Of a stretch of 35,412 nt of DNA, positions 15,182 to 22,675 are shown piece after piece; positions within the stretch are counted from its first letter, which is position 1, and every line of letters starts with the position of its first letter. The notes below the pieces were generated by a model that searched no databases, was not told where the DNA came from, and saw only the letters and a list, made by a program, of their open reading frames with translations. The translations under genes and the position numbers were made by a program. The stretch is from CAYPQL01 sp964412905 (lineage in GTDB: Bacteria; Patescibacteriota; Minisyncoccia; JAHIHE01; JAGLIN01), in the NCBI GenBank assembly GCA_964412905.1, contig CAYPQL010000006.1, positions 1 to 35,412 on the forward strand. Direction: 5' to 3'.

Positions 15182-15361
15182 ATGAAAATAGAAAGTCTAG
15201 CTATAGAAAAGCTAAGAAAAGCTGTTGAAAAAACAAACAATCCAAATATGATAAGATTATTTAATCGCTTGAACAATACCGGCATAACGCATCCGGATCT
15301 CGAAAAGCTTATCAGCAGTGGGGCAGAAGAAAATTTAGATGAACAAAAAAGCTACATTTAA
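15182..15361 (+). CDS. Micro-ORF 1, 59 residues, unknown function
   Basis: The frame has a strong AGGAGG ten bases before its ATG, better than most genes in the window, and is preceded by attenuator 1. The product is predicted helical and charged: I-E-K-L-R-K-A-V-E-K-T-N-N near the start and L-F-N-R-L-N-N-T-G-I-T-H-P-D-L-E-K-L in the middle. It has no membrane segment, Cys pair or signal peptide. The last third of the gene also supplies the 5' arm of the next terminator. I do not recognise a family. It was too small for routine gene calling, but its RBS and flanking signals make it credible. Confidence 0.6.
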   Translation: MKIESLAIEKLRKAVEKTNNPNMIRLFNRLNNTGITHPDLEKLISSGAEENLDEQKSYI

Positions 15362-15387
15362 ACCCTCTTGCCCCACTTCTTTTTTTT
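15317..15387 (+). terminator. Terminator 2, overlapping the end of micro-ORF 1
   Basis: AGTGGGGCA (15,317-15,325, within the coding region) pairs with TGCCCCACT (15,369-15,377), followed by TCTTTTTTTT. The 43-base loop contains the stop codon, so a translating ribosome would delay stem formation. Confidence 0.6.
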
Positions 15388-15450
15388 AAAAATCAATCTC
15401 TGTTTATAAATTTTTTGTAATTAACTCTGACAATAAAATAACAAAAAACC

Positions 15451-15531
15451 ATGAACCCAAATAACTCCCGACAAAACACAATCATCAGCATTATTATTAG
15501 CCGCGGGGCTTTGCCTTGCGGGTTGGTTTGA
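15451..15531 (+). CDS. Leader peptide 2, ilv-type (isoleucine-rich)
   Basis: A 26-codon frame includes I-I-S-I-I-I-S-R-G-A-L-P-C-G. The run of Ile/Ser codons followed by R-G-A-L and a GC-rich segment closely resembles leader peptides of branched-chain amino acid (ilv) operons. Bases 15,505-15,514, within the R-G-A-L-P codons, pair with the 5' arm region of the next terminator. There is no clear Shine-Dalgarno site or promoter; readthrough from cassette 1 is possible. The resemblance to IlvL is from design, not an alignment. Confidence 0.6.
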   Translation: MNPNNSRQNTIISIIISRGALPCGLV

Positions 15532-15590
15532 TGTTTCAAATTCAATCTGTTAAGCAAAGTCCCGAGCTTACCAAAAGTTCGGGATTTTTT
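15505..15590 (+). promoter_or_regulatory. Attenuator 2: antiterminator and terminator
   Basis: The terminator is TCCCGAGCTT (15,560-15,569) paired with AAGTTCGGGA (15,575-15,584; one G-U), then TTTTTT. The alternative pairing is GGGGCTTTGC (15,505-15,514) with GCAAAGTCCC (15,554-15,563), ten pairs with one G-U; it occupies the terminator's 5' arm. Stalling at the Ile codons just upstream would favour the antiterminator, the classic ilv arrangement. Confidence 0.7.
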
Positions 15591-15619
15591 GTTGCAAAAA
15601 TAAAACCAGGAGAGATAAG

Positions 15620-15781
15620 ATGAAGATTTATATAAACATAAAAAGAGATGAGAGCATAAGCGCCCTAAAACAAATAAAACTGATAGAAGAAAATTATAAA
15701 AATTGTGAATTTAATAGTATAAGTCCAGCAAGAAGTCTGGAGTTATGCGGGGCTATAGGGATAACTTATGAAGCTAGCTAA
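15620..15781 (+). CDS. Micro-ORF 2, 53 residues, unknown function
   Basis: An AGGAG seven bases before the ATG supports this start. The product begins M-K-I-Y-I-N-I-K-R-D-E and ends R-S-L-E-L-C-G-A-I-G-I-T-Y. It is short, has one Cys in C-G-A-I-G near the end, and shows no membrane segment or known motif. The gene follows attenuator 2 directly, so its expression should depend on leader 2. It has no resemblance to micro-ORF 1. The second half could itself be a sensor peptide, but the strong RBS suggests a translated product. Confidence 0.6.
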   Translation: MKIYINIKRDESISALKQIKLIEENYKNCEFNSISPARSLELCGAIGITYEAS

Positions 15782-15807
15782 AAAAAACAGCGATGCTTCT
15801 TTTTTTT
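15770..15807 (+). terminator. Terminator 3, closing micro-ORF 2 cassette
   Basis: GAAGC (15,770-15,774) pairs with GCTTC (15,795-15,799), with inner GCT/AGC, followed by eight T. It ends the second cassette. Confidence 0.65.
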
Positions 15808-15838
15808 ATTTACTTTAAATTACAAATTGACTTCAATT

Positions 15839-15949
15839 TGTCATCCTGAATTTATTTCAGGATCTTTCCTCTGTAACCTCTAGTTTTATGAAATACATAA
15901 AGTTAAAACCCTATAGTAAGAAAGATTCTGAAATAAATTCAGAATGACA
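15839..15949. mobile_element. MITE-like element, family A, copy 1 (111 bp)
   Basis: The ends are inverted repeats of about 30 bases (TGTCATCCTGAATTTATTTC and its near-inverse). A second copy lies at 31,066-31,175, about four-fifths identical, including the middle. This fits a small nonautonomous transposable element; its transposase is not in the window. The rest of 15,950-16,047 shows nothing further. Confidence 0.65.
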
Positions 15950-16047
15950 GGTTTTTGTTAATAAAAACATGAAATCAAACAAAAATATGCAAAATCCAAA
16001 CTATGTGATAAGATAAAAGCGTTAATAATCATTTATAAACCAACCCT

Positions 16048-16644
16048 ATGATATATGGAAAATACAAAAAAGAAATTCTAGAATATTTGCATAGCTTGAA
16101 AAATTATATTCTGTTCTCTTCGTTTGTTTTTATTTCCTCCGCTTTAATTGGGTATATTATCACACAGAACTATCCAGTTGAAACACAATTACTCATTGAA
16201 GAAATGAAAGAAATGTTTCTTTTTAAAGAAGAAACCACGCGATGGGAACTTTTCCTTTTTATTCTTGAAAATAATATAACCAAGCTTTTTATTATCTTGC
16301 CGCTTGGAATTTTCGCCGGATTAATCCCGTTTTTTTCCGTTCTTGCTAATGGATTAATTTTAGGCATTTTTGCCCAAGTGATTTCACAAGAAGCGTCTTG
16401 GATGTTTTTTGTTTTGGGAATTACGCCCCACGGCATCATTGAAATTCCAGTCCTGATTATTTCTTCCGCAATCGGCATACGAATTGGAAAAGTCGCGGTT
16501 TATAGGCTGTTTAGCAAAAAAGAAAGCTTTCAAGAAGAGCTTGCCAAAGCCTTAAAATTTTTTATTCTGGTTTTAATGCCTCTTTTATTCATCGCGGCTT
16601 TCATTGAAACATTCATAACATCGGCGATTTTGGCGGTTTTATGA
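16048..16644 (+). CDS. SpoIIM-family membrane protein (DUF95)
   Basis: The 198-residue protein has about five membrane segments (near 18-40, 75-95, 98-118, 128-148 and 168-195). The P-H-G-I-I-E-I-P-V block at 131-139 is the strongest signature of the SpoIIM/DUF95 family. In Bacillus, SpoIIM acts in engulfment, but the family is widespread in non-sporulating bacteria, where its role is unclear. It is the first of a rightward group (tRNA, nth, rubrerythrin-like), although the spacing suggests separate transcription. No ribosome binding site stands out. Confidence 0.8.
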   Translation: MIYGKYKKEILEYLHSLKNYILFSSFVFISSALIGYIITQNYPVETQLLIEEMKEMFLFKEETTRWELFLFILENNITKLFIILPLGIFAGLIPFFSVLANGLILGIFAQVISQEASWMFFVLGITPHGIIEIPVLIISSAIGIRIGKVAVYRLFSKKESFQEELAKALKFFILVLMPLLFIAAFIETFITSAILAVL

Positions 16645-16700
16645 AATAAAACTAAATGACGATTTGACAATACGGCAATAGAACAATTTAATTTTCCTAT

Positions 16701-16727
16701 TTGAATATTTTTAATATATGCTATAAT
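16701..16727 (+). promoter_or_regulatory. tRNA promoter with extended -10
   Basis: TTGAAT, a short 15-base spacer and TGCTATAAT. Transcription should start about nine bases before the tRNA. Confidence 0.6.
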
Positions 16728-16742
16728 CAATATACAAGCTTC

Positions 16743-16813
16743 GGGCTCATAGTAAAGTGGTATTACGCGGCATTCGCATTGCCGAGTTCTGGGTTCGATT
16801 CCCAGTGAGTCCA
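16743..16813 (+). tRNA. tRNA-Ala (anticodon CGC)
   Basis: All arms fold: acceptor GGGCTCA/TGAGTCC, D-stem GTAA/TTAC, anticodon stem CGGCA/TGCCG with loop TTCGCAT, and T-arm CTGGG/CCCAG. The G3-U70 acceptor wobble is the alanine identity element. No 3' CCA is encoded. Confidence 0.9.
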
Positions 16814-16859
16814 CTAGCTAACTTATAACCAATAACCTATAACTCATAACCCAAAACTT

Positions 16860-17504
16860 ATGCCGGAAAAAAAACAGAGGATTAAAAAAATAATGATTCT
16901 TTTGGGCAAAAAATATAAAAATCCAAAAACGGCGCTGAATTATAAAACTCCCCATCAACTTTTGGTGGCGACGATGCTTTCCGCGCAATGCACCGACAAA
17001 AGAGTGAACGAGATCACAAAAGATTTATTCAAAAAATACAAAAAGGCGAAAGATTACGCTAAAACTGGCGCGGAAGAGTTTGAAAAAGACATCAGAACGA
17101 CCGGATTCTTCAGAAACAAAGCCAAAAATATTGTTGGATCTTCAAAACTAATCGTGGAAAAATTTCGCGGAAGAGTTCCCGACACGATGGAAAAACTGAT
17201 CACGCTTCCGGGCGTTGCCAGAAAAACCGCCAATGTCGTCCTCGCAGAAGTGTTCGGCAAAAACGAAGGGATTGCTGTTGACACCCATGTTATGAGATTG
17301 TCGCAAAGACTCGGTCTGTCTGAAAACTCCAATCCTGAAAAAATTGAAAAAGACTTAATGGAAATCACCGAAAAAAAGAATTGGGGGAAGCTTTCTAATT
17401 TGCTGATTTCACACGGCAGAACAATCTGCTCCGCCCGCAACCCGAAATGCGGCGCCTGCATCCTGAACAAAGACTGCCCTTCGGCGTTTAATTTTGAAAA
17501 ATAA
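16860..17504 (+). CDS. nth: Endonuclease III (DNA glycosylase/AP lyase)
   Basis: The 214-residue protein is full length. The helix-hairpin-helix L-P-G-V-A-R-K-T-A at 116-124 includes the catalytic Lys122, and V-D-T-H-V at 140-144 gives Asp141. Four cysteines at 190, 197, 200 and 206 form the C-x6-C-x2-C-x5-C iron-sulfur cluster. It removes oxidised pyrimidines from DNA and cuts the abasic site (base excision repair). The start is inferred from family length; the upstream sequence is an ATAACC-type simple repeat with no Shine-Dalgarno site. Confidence 0.95.
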   Translation: MPEKKQRIKKIMILLGKKYKNPKTALNYKTPHQLLVATMLSAQCTDKRVNEITKDLFKKYKKAKDYAKTGAEEFEKDIRTTGFFRNKAKNIVGSSKLIVEKFRGRVPDTMEKLITLPGVARKTANVVLAEVFGKNEGIAVDTHVMRLSQRLGLSENSNPEKIEKDLMEITEKKNWGKLSNLLISHGRTICSARNPKCGACILNKDCPSAFNFEK

Positions 17505-17592
17505 AAATAATTAGTTTAAAGTCTGTAAAGTTATAAAGTTCATAAAGAAAACTTTATAGTTCAAAACAAAAATTAATATTTAAAAAACAAAA

Positions 17593-18129
17593 ATGATTGA
17601 AACATATAGTCTGAATATTTTCAGATGCAGACTTTGTTCGGAAGTAATTTTGGCTGAACACAAATCGTCCACTTGCCCATTCTGCGGCGCGCATGATGAT
17701 TTCATAATTTATATCCAAGACTGGAAAGATGAAAATAATATCAAAGAGCTTTCTGAGATTTCTAAGGAAAATCTTGAAATAGCGATGCGGCAAGAGCTTG
17801 AAAATACCGGATTTTATAAATGCTCGGCATCTTACGCGCAAAGCACGGAAAGCAAAGCTATTTTTTCAGGACTTTCAAAAATTGAGATGGAGCATGCTTA
17901 CCTGATTTCAAAAATACTAAAAATACCAAAATCCGATATAAAATTGCAAAACACTTGTTTTCGCCTTGATATGGAAAATTTTAGAAACTCATTCAGCCGC
18001 GAAGAAAAAACAAAAAAGTTTTACATAAAAGCCTATAATCAAGCCGCGGAGCCGCGGATCAAAGAGATATTTTTCGGCTTGATAGAAGTGGAAGGCGACC
18101 ATGCCGAGCTCTTCAAAGAGCGGATATGA
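17593..18129 (+). CDS. Rubrerythrin-like ferritin-fold protein with N-terminal zinc/rubredoxin-type knuckle
   Basis: In 178 residues, the N-terminus has C12-x2-C15 and C28-x2-C31 (C-R-L-C and C-P-F-C-G), a rubredoxin- or zinc-ribbon-like knuckle. The rest is a helical bundle with diiron-type ligands: Q-E-L-E-N (67-71), E-M-E-H (98-101) and E-V-E-G-D-H (165-170). This matches rubrerythrin-like peroxidase scaffolds, which protect against peroxide in anaerobes, but the order (Cys knuckle first) is reversed from classical rubrerythrin. Electron donors are not in the window. It faces porB convergently, with a terminator between them. Confidence 0.75.
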   Translation: MIETYSLNIFRCRLCSEVILAEHKSSTCPFCGAHDDFIIYIQDWKDENNIKELSEISKENLEIAMRQELENTGFYKCSASYAQSTESKAIFSGLSKIEMEHAYLISKILKIPKSDIKLQNTCFRLDMENFRNSFSREEKTKKFYIKAYNQAAEPRIKEIFFGLIEVEGDHAELFKERI

Positions 18130-18152
18130 TTTAGCGCATTATTTTGGAATAT

Positions 18153-18186
18153 AAAAAAACAGCTCTTTCCCAAAAGCTGTTTTTTT
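18153..18186. terminator. Bidirectional terminator between rubrerythrin-like gene and porB
   Basis: AAAAAAACAGCT (18,153-18,164) and AGCTGTTTTTTT (18,175-18,186) form a 12-bp stem with T-runs on both strands. Confidence 0.8.
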
Positions 18187-18213
18187 GTTATGGAAAAAGC
18201 TTGACACTTAATA

Positions 18214-19161
18214 CTAAATACTTGATACTCTATTTTTAATCCTCGCAAACTCTTTATCAACATGCTCTTGAATTTCCCGAACCAATTTTTCATTCTCGGG
18301 TTTTAGCAAATGCTTAAATCTTTTTTGCGACTTCAGCCATTCCATGATCGGCTTTTTTTCTTTCGGCTCGTAATTCAAAATAAATTTTCCATGATCAACT
18401 TCATATAAAGGCCAGAAATTTGTTTGCACCGCAAGGTCCGCGATTTTTACCGTGAGCGACGGATCATAGCCCCAGCTTCTCTGACAGGGACTGATGAGGT
18501 TTATAAAAGACGGACCTTCAACTTCAAGAGCGCGCTTTACTTTTCTAGTTAAATCTATGAAGTTAGAAATAGAACCTTGCGCGACATAGTTGATATGATG
18601 GCCTTCAATAATCGCCGTTAAATCTTTTTTATATTCTTTCTTGCCCTGCTGAATTTTTCCCGCCGGCGAAGTCGTGGTGTGCGATCCTCGCGGAGTCGCG
18701 CCCGATCTTTGATTTCCCGTGTTCATATATGCCTCGTTGTCATAACAAATGTACAAAAATTGGTGTCCTCTTTCCAGCGCGCCCGACAAACTTTGTAGTC
18801 CGATATCATAAGTTCCGCCATCGCCTCCCGCGACTACGAATTTAATATTTTCCGGCAATTCTTTCGCCCACCGCGGCCTGTCCTGCGGTTTCTTTTTTAA
18901 TATTACTTTATAAGCCTCAATTATTCCGCTCGCTGTCGCGGAAGCATTTTCAAACGCGTTATGAATCCAAGGAATTTTCCACGCGGTATACGGATAAATC
19001 GTCGTGGCGACCTCCAGACAGCTCGTGGCATTTATCAAAACGACGGGCTCGTCAATCGCCGCCAAAGCCAGCTTTATGTTAATCGGCTCCGCGCACCCCG
19101 CGCACAACCTATGCCCCGACGCCAGCCGATCTTCTTTTTGAGACAATTCAATTAGATTCAT
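18214..19161 (-). CDS. porB: 2-oxoacid (pyruvate):ferredoxin oxidoreductase beta subunit
   Basis: The 315-residue protein is a TPP-binding beta subunit. L-C-A-G-C-A-E-P at 19-26 and a Cys near 48 are ligands of the cluster seen in PorB, and G-D-G-G (113-116) with D-N-E-A-Y-M-N-T-G (141-149) form the thiamine-diphosphate site. Length matches PorB. It would convert pyruvate (or another 2-oxoacid) to acyl-CoA with ferredoxin as acceptor. The alpha/gamma subunits are not in the window; the nearest neighbour upstream is NAD kinase, so either the partner lies elsewhere or it is split. The final residues run into an AT-rich, simple-repeat zone. Confidence 0.9.
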   Translation of the reverse strand: MNLIELSQKEDRLASGHRLCAGCAEPINIKLALAAIDEPVVLINATSCLEVATTIYPYTAWKIPWIHNAFENASATASGIIEAYKVILKKKPQDRPRWAKELPENIKFVVAGGDGGTYDIGLQSLSGALERGHQFLYICYDNEAYMNTGNQRSGATPRGSHTTTSPAGKIQQGKKEYKKDLTAIIEGHHINYVAQGSISNFIDLTRKVKRALEVEGPSFINLISPCQRSWGYDPSLTVKIADLAVQTNFWPLYEVDHGKFILNYEPKEKKPIMEWLKSQKRFKHLLKPENEKLVREIQEHVDKEFARIKNRVSSI

Positions 19162-19249
19162 ATTTATTTTAGCTTATTGTGTTATGTGTTTATTATAGCA
19201 GATTATTAGGAGTTTATGAAGGTCAAAATTCTAAATTCATAATTCTAGC

Positions 19250-20095
19250 TTAATCCACTTTCAAAAAAATCGTCTTGTGTTTTGATTTTTTGATTTCTAC
19301 CGAATCCCCTTTTTTGAGCCTATAGCTTCTTTGCCCGTCTGCCGCGAGGAAAGGAAGATTCTCCTTGAAGTCATTGAGAATTTTTATTTGGAAAACAGCG
19401 TCCGTTGAAGTTACAAAAGATTTTACATTCGGAACCAGAACTTCGGATTCAAAATAGGCGTTATTGGCGACAACACTGAATAAATCAGCGAAAAGAATTG
19501 AACCGCCCGCGTTTATGTTATATCCGGTAGAGCCCGTTTTAGTCGCGAACAAAACTCCGTCACCTGTGATCTTCGCCGTAAAAAATTTATTTATATCTCT
19601 CGCTTCTAATTCCAAAAAAACAGTCCGGCTTATTCCGCCGATCAAAATTTCATTCAACCCGTCAATTTCTTTTATTATTTTCCCTTTATTTTCAACCTCC
19701 GCGCAAATCCTCGTCCTCTCTTCTGTTTTATATTTTCCCTGCAATATCTTTTCCAGCTTGGAATAAATCTCATTTTCCTCAATATCGCACAAATATCCCC
19801 TGTGCCCGAAATTCACTCCGATCAAAGGAATTGAAAACTTGGCGATCCGATCCGCCGTCCGCAAAATCGTCCCGTCCCCGCCTATCACTAATATAAAATC
19901 CAGCCCTTTCGCCAAAACAGCATCGCTGGGATTAATATAAACTTGGCGCTTTTTTTCCTTAATCCACCCGGCAATTTCCCCCGCCGGCCTCTTCGCCTCC
20001 GGCTTCCTTTTCTCATTAAATATAATCCCGACTTTTTTCATTTTGATTTGGTTATGGTTTTTAATTAAAACTGCGATTCCTAAAATAAATCTCAT
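19250..20095 (-). CDS. nadK: NAD kinase
   Basis: The protein shows G-G-D-G-T at 72-76, L-N-E-I at about 147-150 and T-G-S-T-G-Y at about 187-192, the three core motifs of NAD kinases that make NADP from NAD and ATP. The longest frame gives 281 residues. A second start at 20,041 gives M-K-K-V-G-I-I-F-N, which is where homologues begin. The longer start has AGAGGA about five bases away, whereas the shorter has none, so I keep the longer one with doubt. A TGTTATAAT box lies at 20,117-20,125 on the minus strand. Confidence 0.85.
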   Translation of the reverse strand: MRFILGIAVLIKNHNQIKMKKVGIIFNEKRKPEAKRPAGEIAGWIKEKKRQVYINPSDAVLAKGLDFILVIGGDGTILRTADRIAKFSIPLIGVNFGHRGYLCDIEENEIYSKLEKILQGKYKTEERTRICAEVENKGKIIKEIDGLNEILIGGISRTVFLELEARDINKFFTAKITGDGVLFATKTGSTGYNINAGGSILFADLFSVVANNAYFESEVLVPNVKSFVTSTDAVFQIKILNDFKENLPFLAADGQRSYRLKKGDSVEIKKSKHKTIFLKVD

Positions 20096-20116
20096 AATTT
20101 CCTCTTCAACTCTTGC

Positions 20117-20125
20117 ATTATAACA
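20117..20125 (-). promoter_or_regulatory. Extended -10 box for nadK
   Basis: Read on the minus strand, TGTTATAAT lies about 22 bases before the ATG at 20,095. The -35 region is weak. Confidence 0.5.
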
Positions 20126-20148
20126 TAAAACGAAAAGATAGAAAAAAG

Positions 20149-20174
20149 AAACAGGGCAAATCCCGCTTCTGTTT
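20149..20174 (-). terminator. Terminator after the restriction-modification genes
   Basis: Read leftward, AAACAGAAGCGGG, an ATTT turn and GCCCTGTTT are followed by CTTTTTT. The rest of 20,175-20,293 contains only AT-rich sequence. Confidence 0.55.
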
Positions 20175-20293
20175 TTAAAAAATGATAATCTGCACTTTAT
20201 TTTGTCAGTTTAAAACTTGAATTATTTTATGATTTCAACAAAAATTCTTTTTACTTGAAACAAAAAGATAAAAAATAAAATTTGACAAAACCA

Positions 20294-20980
20294 CTAGCTT
20301 TTTAAATTTACAAGATGTATAAATTTGTCCAAAAAATTGTTTAGGGAAAAATCATTTTTAAGTAGTTGCTTCGTTTCATCTGAAAAATCGAAATCGTTTA
20401 AATTGACAAAACTTGCCTTTTTGTTTTTATCAAAATCCAAAAGACAAATGCCCAATAAATCCGGCTTGTGCGGAAAATCCATATCTTTAAAAAGTTTTAT
20501 GTATTTCTGCAAATCTTTTTCTTTAATGATTTCCGTTTTTATTTCTTTTCCGCGCAAATTTCCTTTATTTTTTGAAAAATACGGAGTATGTCCGCGAAGC
20601 AACAAAAAATGAGCAAAACCAATATTATTCCGTCTTATATTAGCTGTTTCGCCCATAAGATTTTCAAAATAATTATTAGCGTTTTGTTTGTAATTTGAGG
20701 TGACGAATTTAAAACTGACAGTCGCGACAATTTTGTCATTCTTAAATATCGCGACATCAAGATCTTTTGGATAATATTTTCCATCCATTGTCGCTTCTTT
20801 GCCATCTCCGATTCCTAATGATTTTACGGAATATCCATTTTTAAGCTTTCCTAAAATTGTTTTTGATAAAAATTTATGAATTGGAATTAATTTTTTACTG
20901 CTTCTTGCTCCGCCTTTTTTATTGTAAGCGATAAAAGAAGTATTAATGGCTTTCAAAAATTTATCTTGTATGTTGTTCAT
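20294..20980 (-). CDS. Probable type II restriction endonuclease (PD-(D/E)XK-like)
   Basis: The 228-residue protein follows the methyltransferase by 11 bases and is very likely its partner. Residues 62-91 hold a candidate catalytic set: Glu62, D-L-D-V-A-I (73-78, Asp75), then V-S-F-K-F (88-92, Lys91), the E...D...x-x-K pattern of restriction-fold nucleases. A helix with N-Y-F-E-N-L-M-G-E follows at 103-111. I cannot tell its recognition site. The basic N-terminus (K-K-G-G-A-R-S-S-K-K, 21-30) may contact DNA. It is transcribed last, after the methyltransferase, an order that would protect the host while the system starts up. Confidence 0.6.
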   Translation of the reverse strand: MNNIQDKFLKAINTSFIAYNKKGGARSSKKLIPIHKFLSKTILGKLKNGYSVKSLGIGDGKEATMDGKYYPKDLDVAIFKNDKIVATVSFKFVTSNYKQNANNYFENLMGETANIRRNNIGFAHFLLLRGHTPYFSKNKGNLRGKEIKTEIIKEKDLQKYIKLFKDMDFPHKPDLLGICLLDFDKNKKASFVNLNDFDFSDETKQLLKNDFSLNNFLDKFIHLVNLKS

Positions 20981-20991
20981 AGTATTGTTAT

Positions 20992-22452
20992 TTAAAATAA
21001 TGTTAGCTGTGTTTTATAAAATAAAGGATGAGTAAAATCTTTCAAAAAACTTTTTGCGTAAGATTTATAACCGCCGCGATAGCTTTTCGAAACGGAATTA
21101 ATATACTCTTTCATAAAATCAGAATTCAGCGCCTCGCACAATTCGTAAAGGTCTATATTATTTTTCGGTTTAACGCAATAGCCGGCGTAAAAACTGGTTT
21201 TTTCATCTTCAATCACATAAAAACGAGGAAGCATATTCATTGTGCTGGTTATAATTTTTTTGCCAAAACTGGTTTTTAACCCTTGATTTCTTCCAAAAGC
21301 GTAAAACTCGTCATAATTTATTCCTCCGCCTTTGTCTCTCGCTCCTAAAGCATCTCGATGATATAAAAAATATTTATACGCTTCGGGATATTTTTTTTGA
21401 AAAATATTTTCCTGTATTACTTTTTCATTTTTATACGGGAAAATTATAAAAAGATTTTGATTTTTCCCTTTATATGTTGATGCTTTAATAATTGGAACGC
21501 ATATTTCTCTTTCTATTTTTAAATCCTTAATATAAAAATATTCTTTATCGCTTTTTTCAGGCTTAAAAATATAAATTTCGTCTTTAAGCGTGGCTATCCC
21601 GTAATGGATATCGGCAATTTCATTAAGCGTGGAATATTTTTTATTAAGCCTGACGATTTTATCCAGATATTTTTCATCAAAAAACTCCCACCTGTCCGCG
21701 CGCATATGATTCGCCGATATCTTTTTATATTCAATGTCTTTAAAATCATTTTTAAAATTTTCCGCGTATAAAAAATTATCAGTTTTTTCTTTCTGCAAGA
21801 ATGTAATCGCCGTATAGGCGACAGCGTTTTTAAAAACTTGGAAATGATCGAAGTTGATTATTTTAATCAGGTGCGGCAGCATTAATTTGCGCAAAATTTT
21901 GCCGGCGGCGGAATGAAAATGGGAGTTCGGAGTAATAAAAGAAATTTTACCGTTTTCTTTCAATGATTTTAGGGCTTGTTCAAAAAAACAAAAATACAAA
22001 TCAATCGATCCGCTGGAAGCGGCAGTATAACTTTTTTGCAGCTGCTCTTTTCTCTCATTAAGATTTTGTATGCGAACATAAGGCGGATTGCCGATTATAA
22101 AATCAAATTTTTCATCAAAACTGCGGAAGCAGAAATCATCAATTATCGCATTATATTTTGTAATTTTATTTTTTGATAATTTTTGCAAATTTTGTTTAGT
22201 TTTTTCTATATATTCTTTTGATATATCAATAAAATAAATATTATCTTCAATAACTTTCTCTATTTTCTTGCCCGATAAATTTGAAAATTTTTGAGCCGCG
22301 ATAGCCGCAAAAACCCCTTCGCCGCAGCCGGCGTCAAGTATTTTTTCATTTCCCGTTATTTTATAATTTTTAAAAACTTCATCAACCATAAAATCAACCA
22401 CCCACTCGGGAGTAAAAACAACACCGTTTTGTTTTTTGATTATTGCGTTCAT
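20992..22452 (-). CDS. DNA N6-adenine methyltransferase (TaqI/Eco57I-like)
   Basis: The 486-residue enzyme has motif I (I-L-D-A-G-C-G-E-G-V-F at 38-48, S-adenosylmethionine binding) and motif IV N-P-P-Y-V (122-126). N-P-P-Y marks N6-adenine enzymes of the gamma class. The C-terminal half (about 240-486) should be the target-recognition domain, as in TaqI-like enzymes. The only other gene before the terminator is the putative endonuclease, so this looks like a two-gene type II system. A TGATATAAT box lies at 22,492-22,500 on the minus strand. Target sequence unknown. Confidence 0.85.
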   Translation of the reverse strand: MNAIIKKQNGVVFTPEWVVDFMVDEVFKNYKITGNEKILDAGCGEGVFAAIAAQKFSNLSGKKIEKVIEDNIYFIDISKEYIEKTKQNLQKLSKNKITKYNAIIDDFCFRSFDEKFDFIIGNPPYVRIQNLNERKEQLQKSYTAASSGSIDLYFCFFEQALKSLKENGKISFITPNSHFHSAAGKILRKLMLPHLIKIINFDHFQVFKNAVAYTAITFLQKEKTDNFLYAENFKNDFKDIEYKKISANHMRADRWEFFDEKYLDKIVRLNKKYSTLNEIADIHYGIATLKDEIYIFKPEKSDKEYFYIKDLKIEREICVPIIKASTYKGKNQNLFIIFPYKNEKVIQENIFQKKYPEAYKYFLYHRDALGARDKGGGINYDEFYAFGRNQGLKTSFGKKIITSTMNMLPRFYVIEDEKTSFYAGYCVKPKNNIDLYELCEALNSDFMKEYINSVSKSYRGGYKSYAKSFLKDFTHPLFYKTQLTLF

Positions 22453-22491
22453 ATTTATATTATATAAAAAATATTAACAAATTCTACCATT

Positions 22492-22500
22492 ATTATATCA
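22492..22500 (-). promoter_or_regulatory. Extended -10 box for restriction-modification genes
   Basis: TGATATAAT, read leftward, lies 40 bases before the methyltransferase ATG; the -35 is not clear. The rest of 22,501-22,640 has no gene or clear structure. Confidence 0.45.
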
Positions 22501-22640
22501 CAATATCATAACTCTGTCGCCAAACTCCCAAAATAGCAAATTTTTACCCACCCTCACTTTCGTCGTTTCTTTTTTTGTTGCTGTAATTTTTTATGCCAAT
22601 GAATCTGGCGCGCTAATCAGATTTTACTTCCAACTAACTA

Positions 22641-22669
22641 TTGACAAAAAAAATTTTAGGATATATAAT
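22641..22669 (+). promoter_or_regulatory. Perfect consensus sigma70 promoter of the AIPR leader RNA
   Basis: TTGACA, exactly 17 bases, TATAAT: both hexamers and spacing are ideal, unlike any other promoter in the window. The start should be near 22,676, where the structured RNA begins. Confidence 0.9.
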
Positions 22670-22675
22670 TAAATT

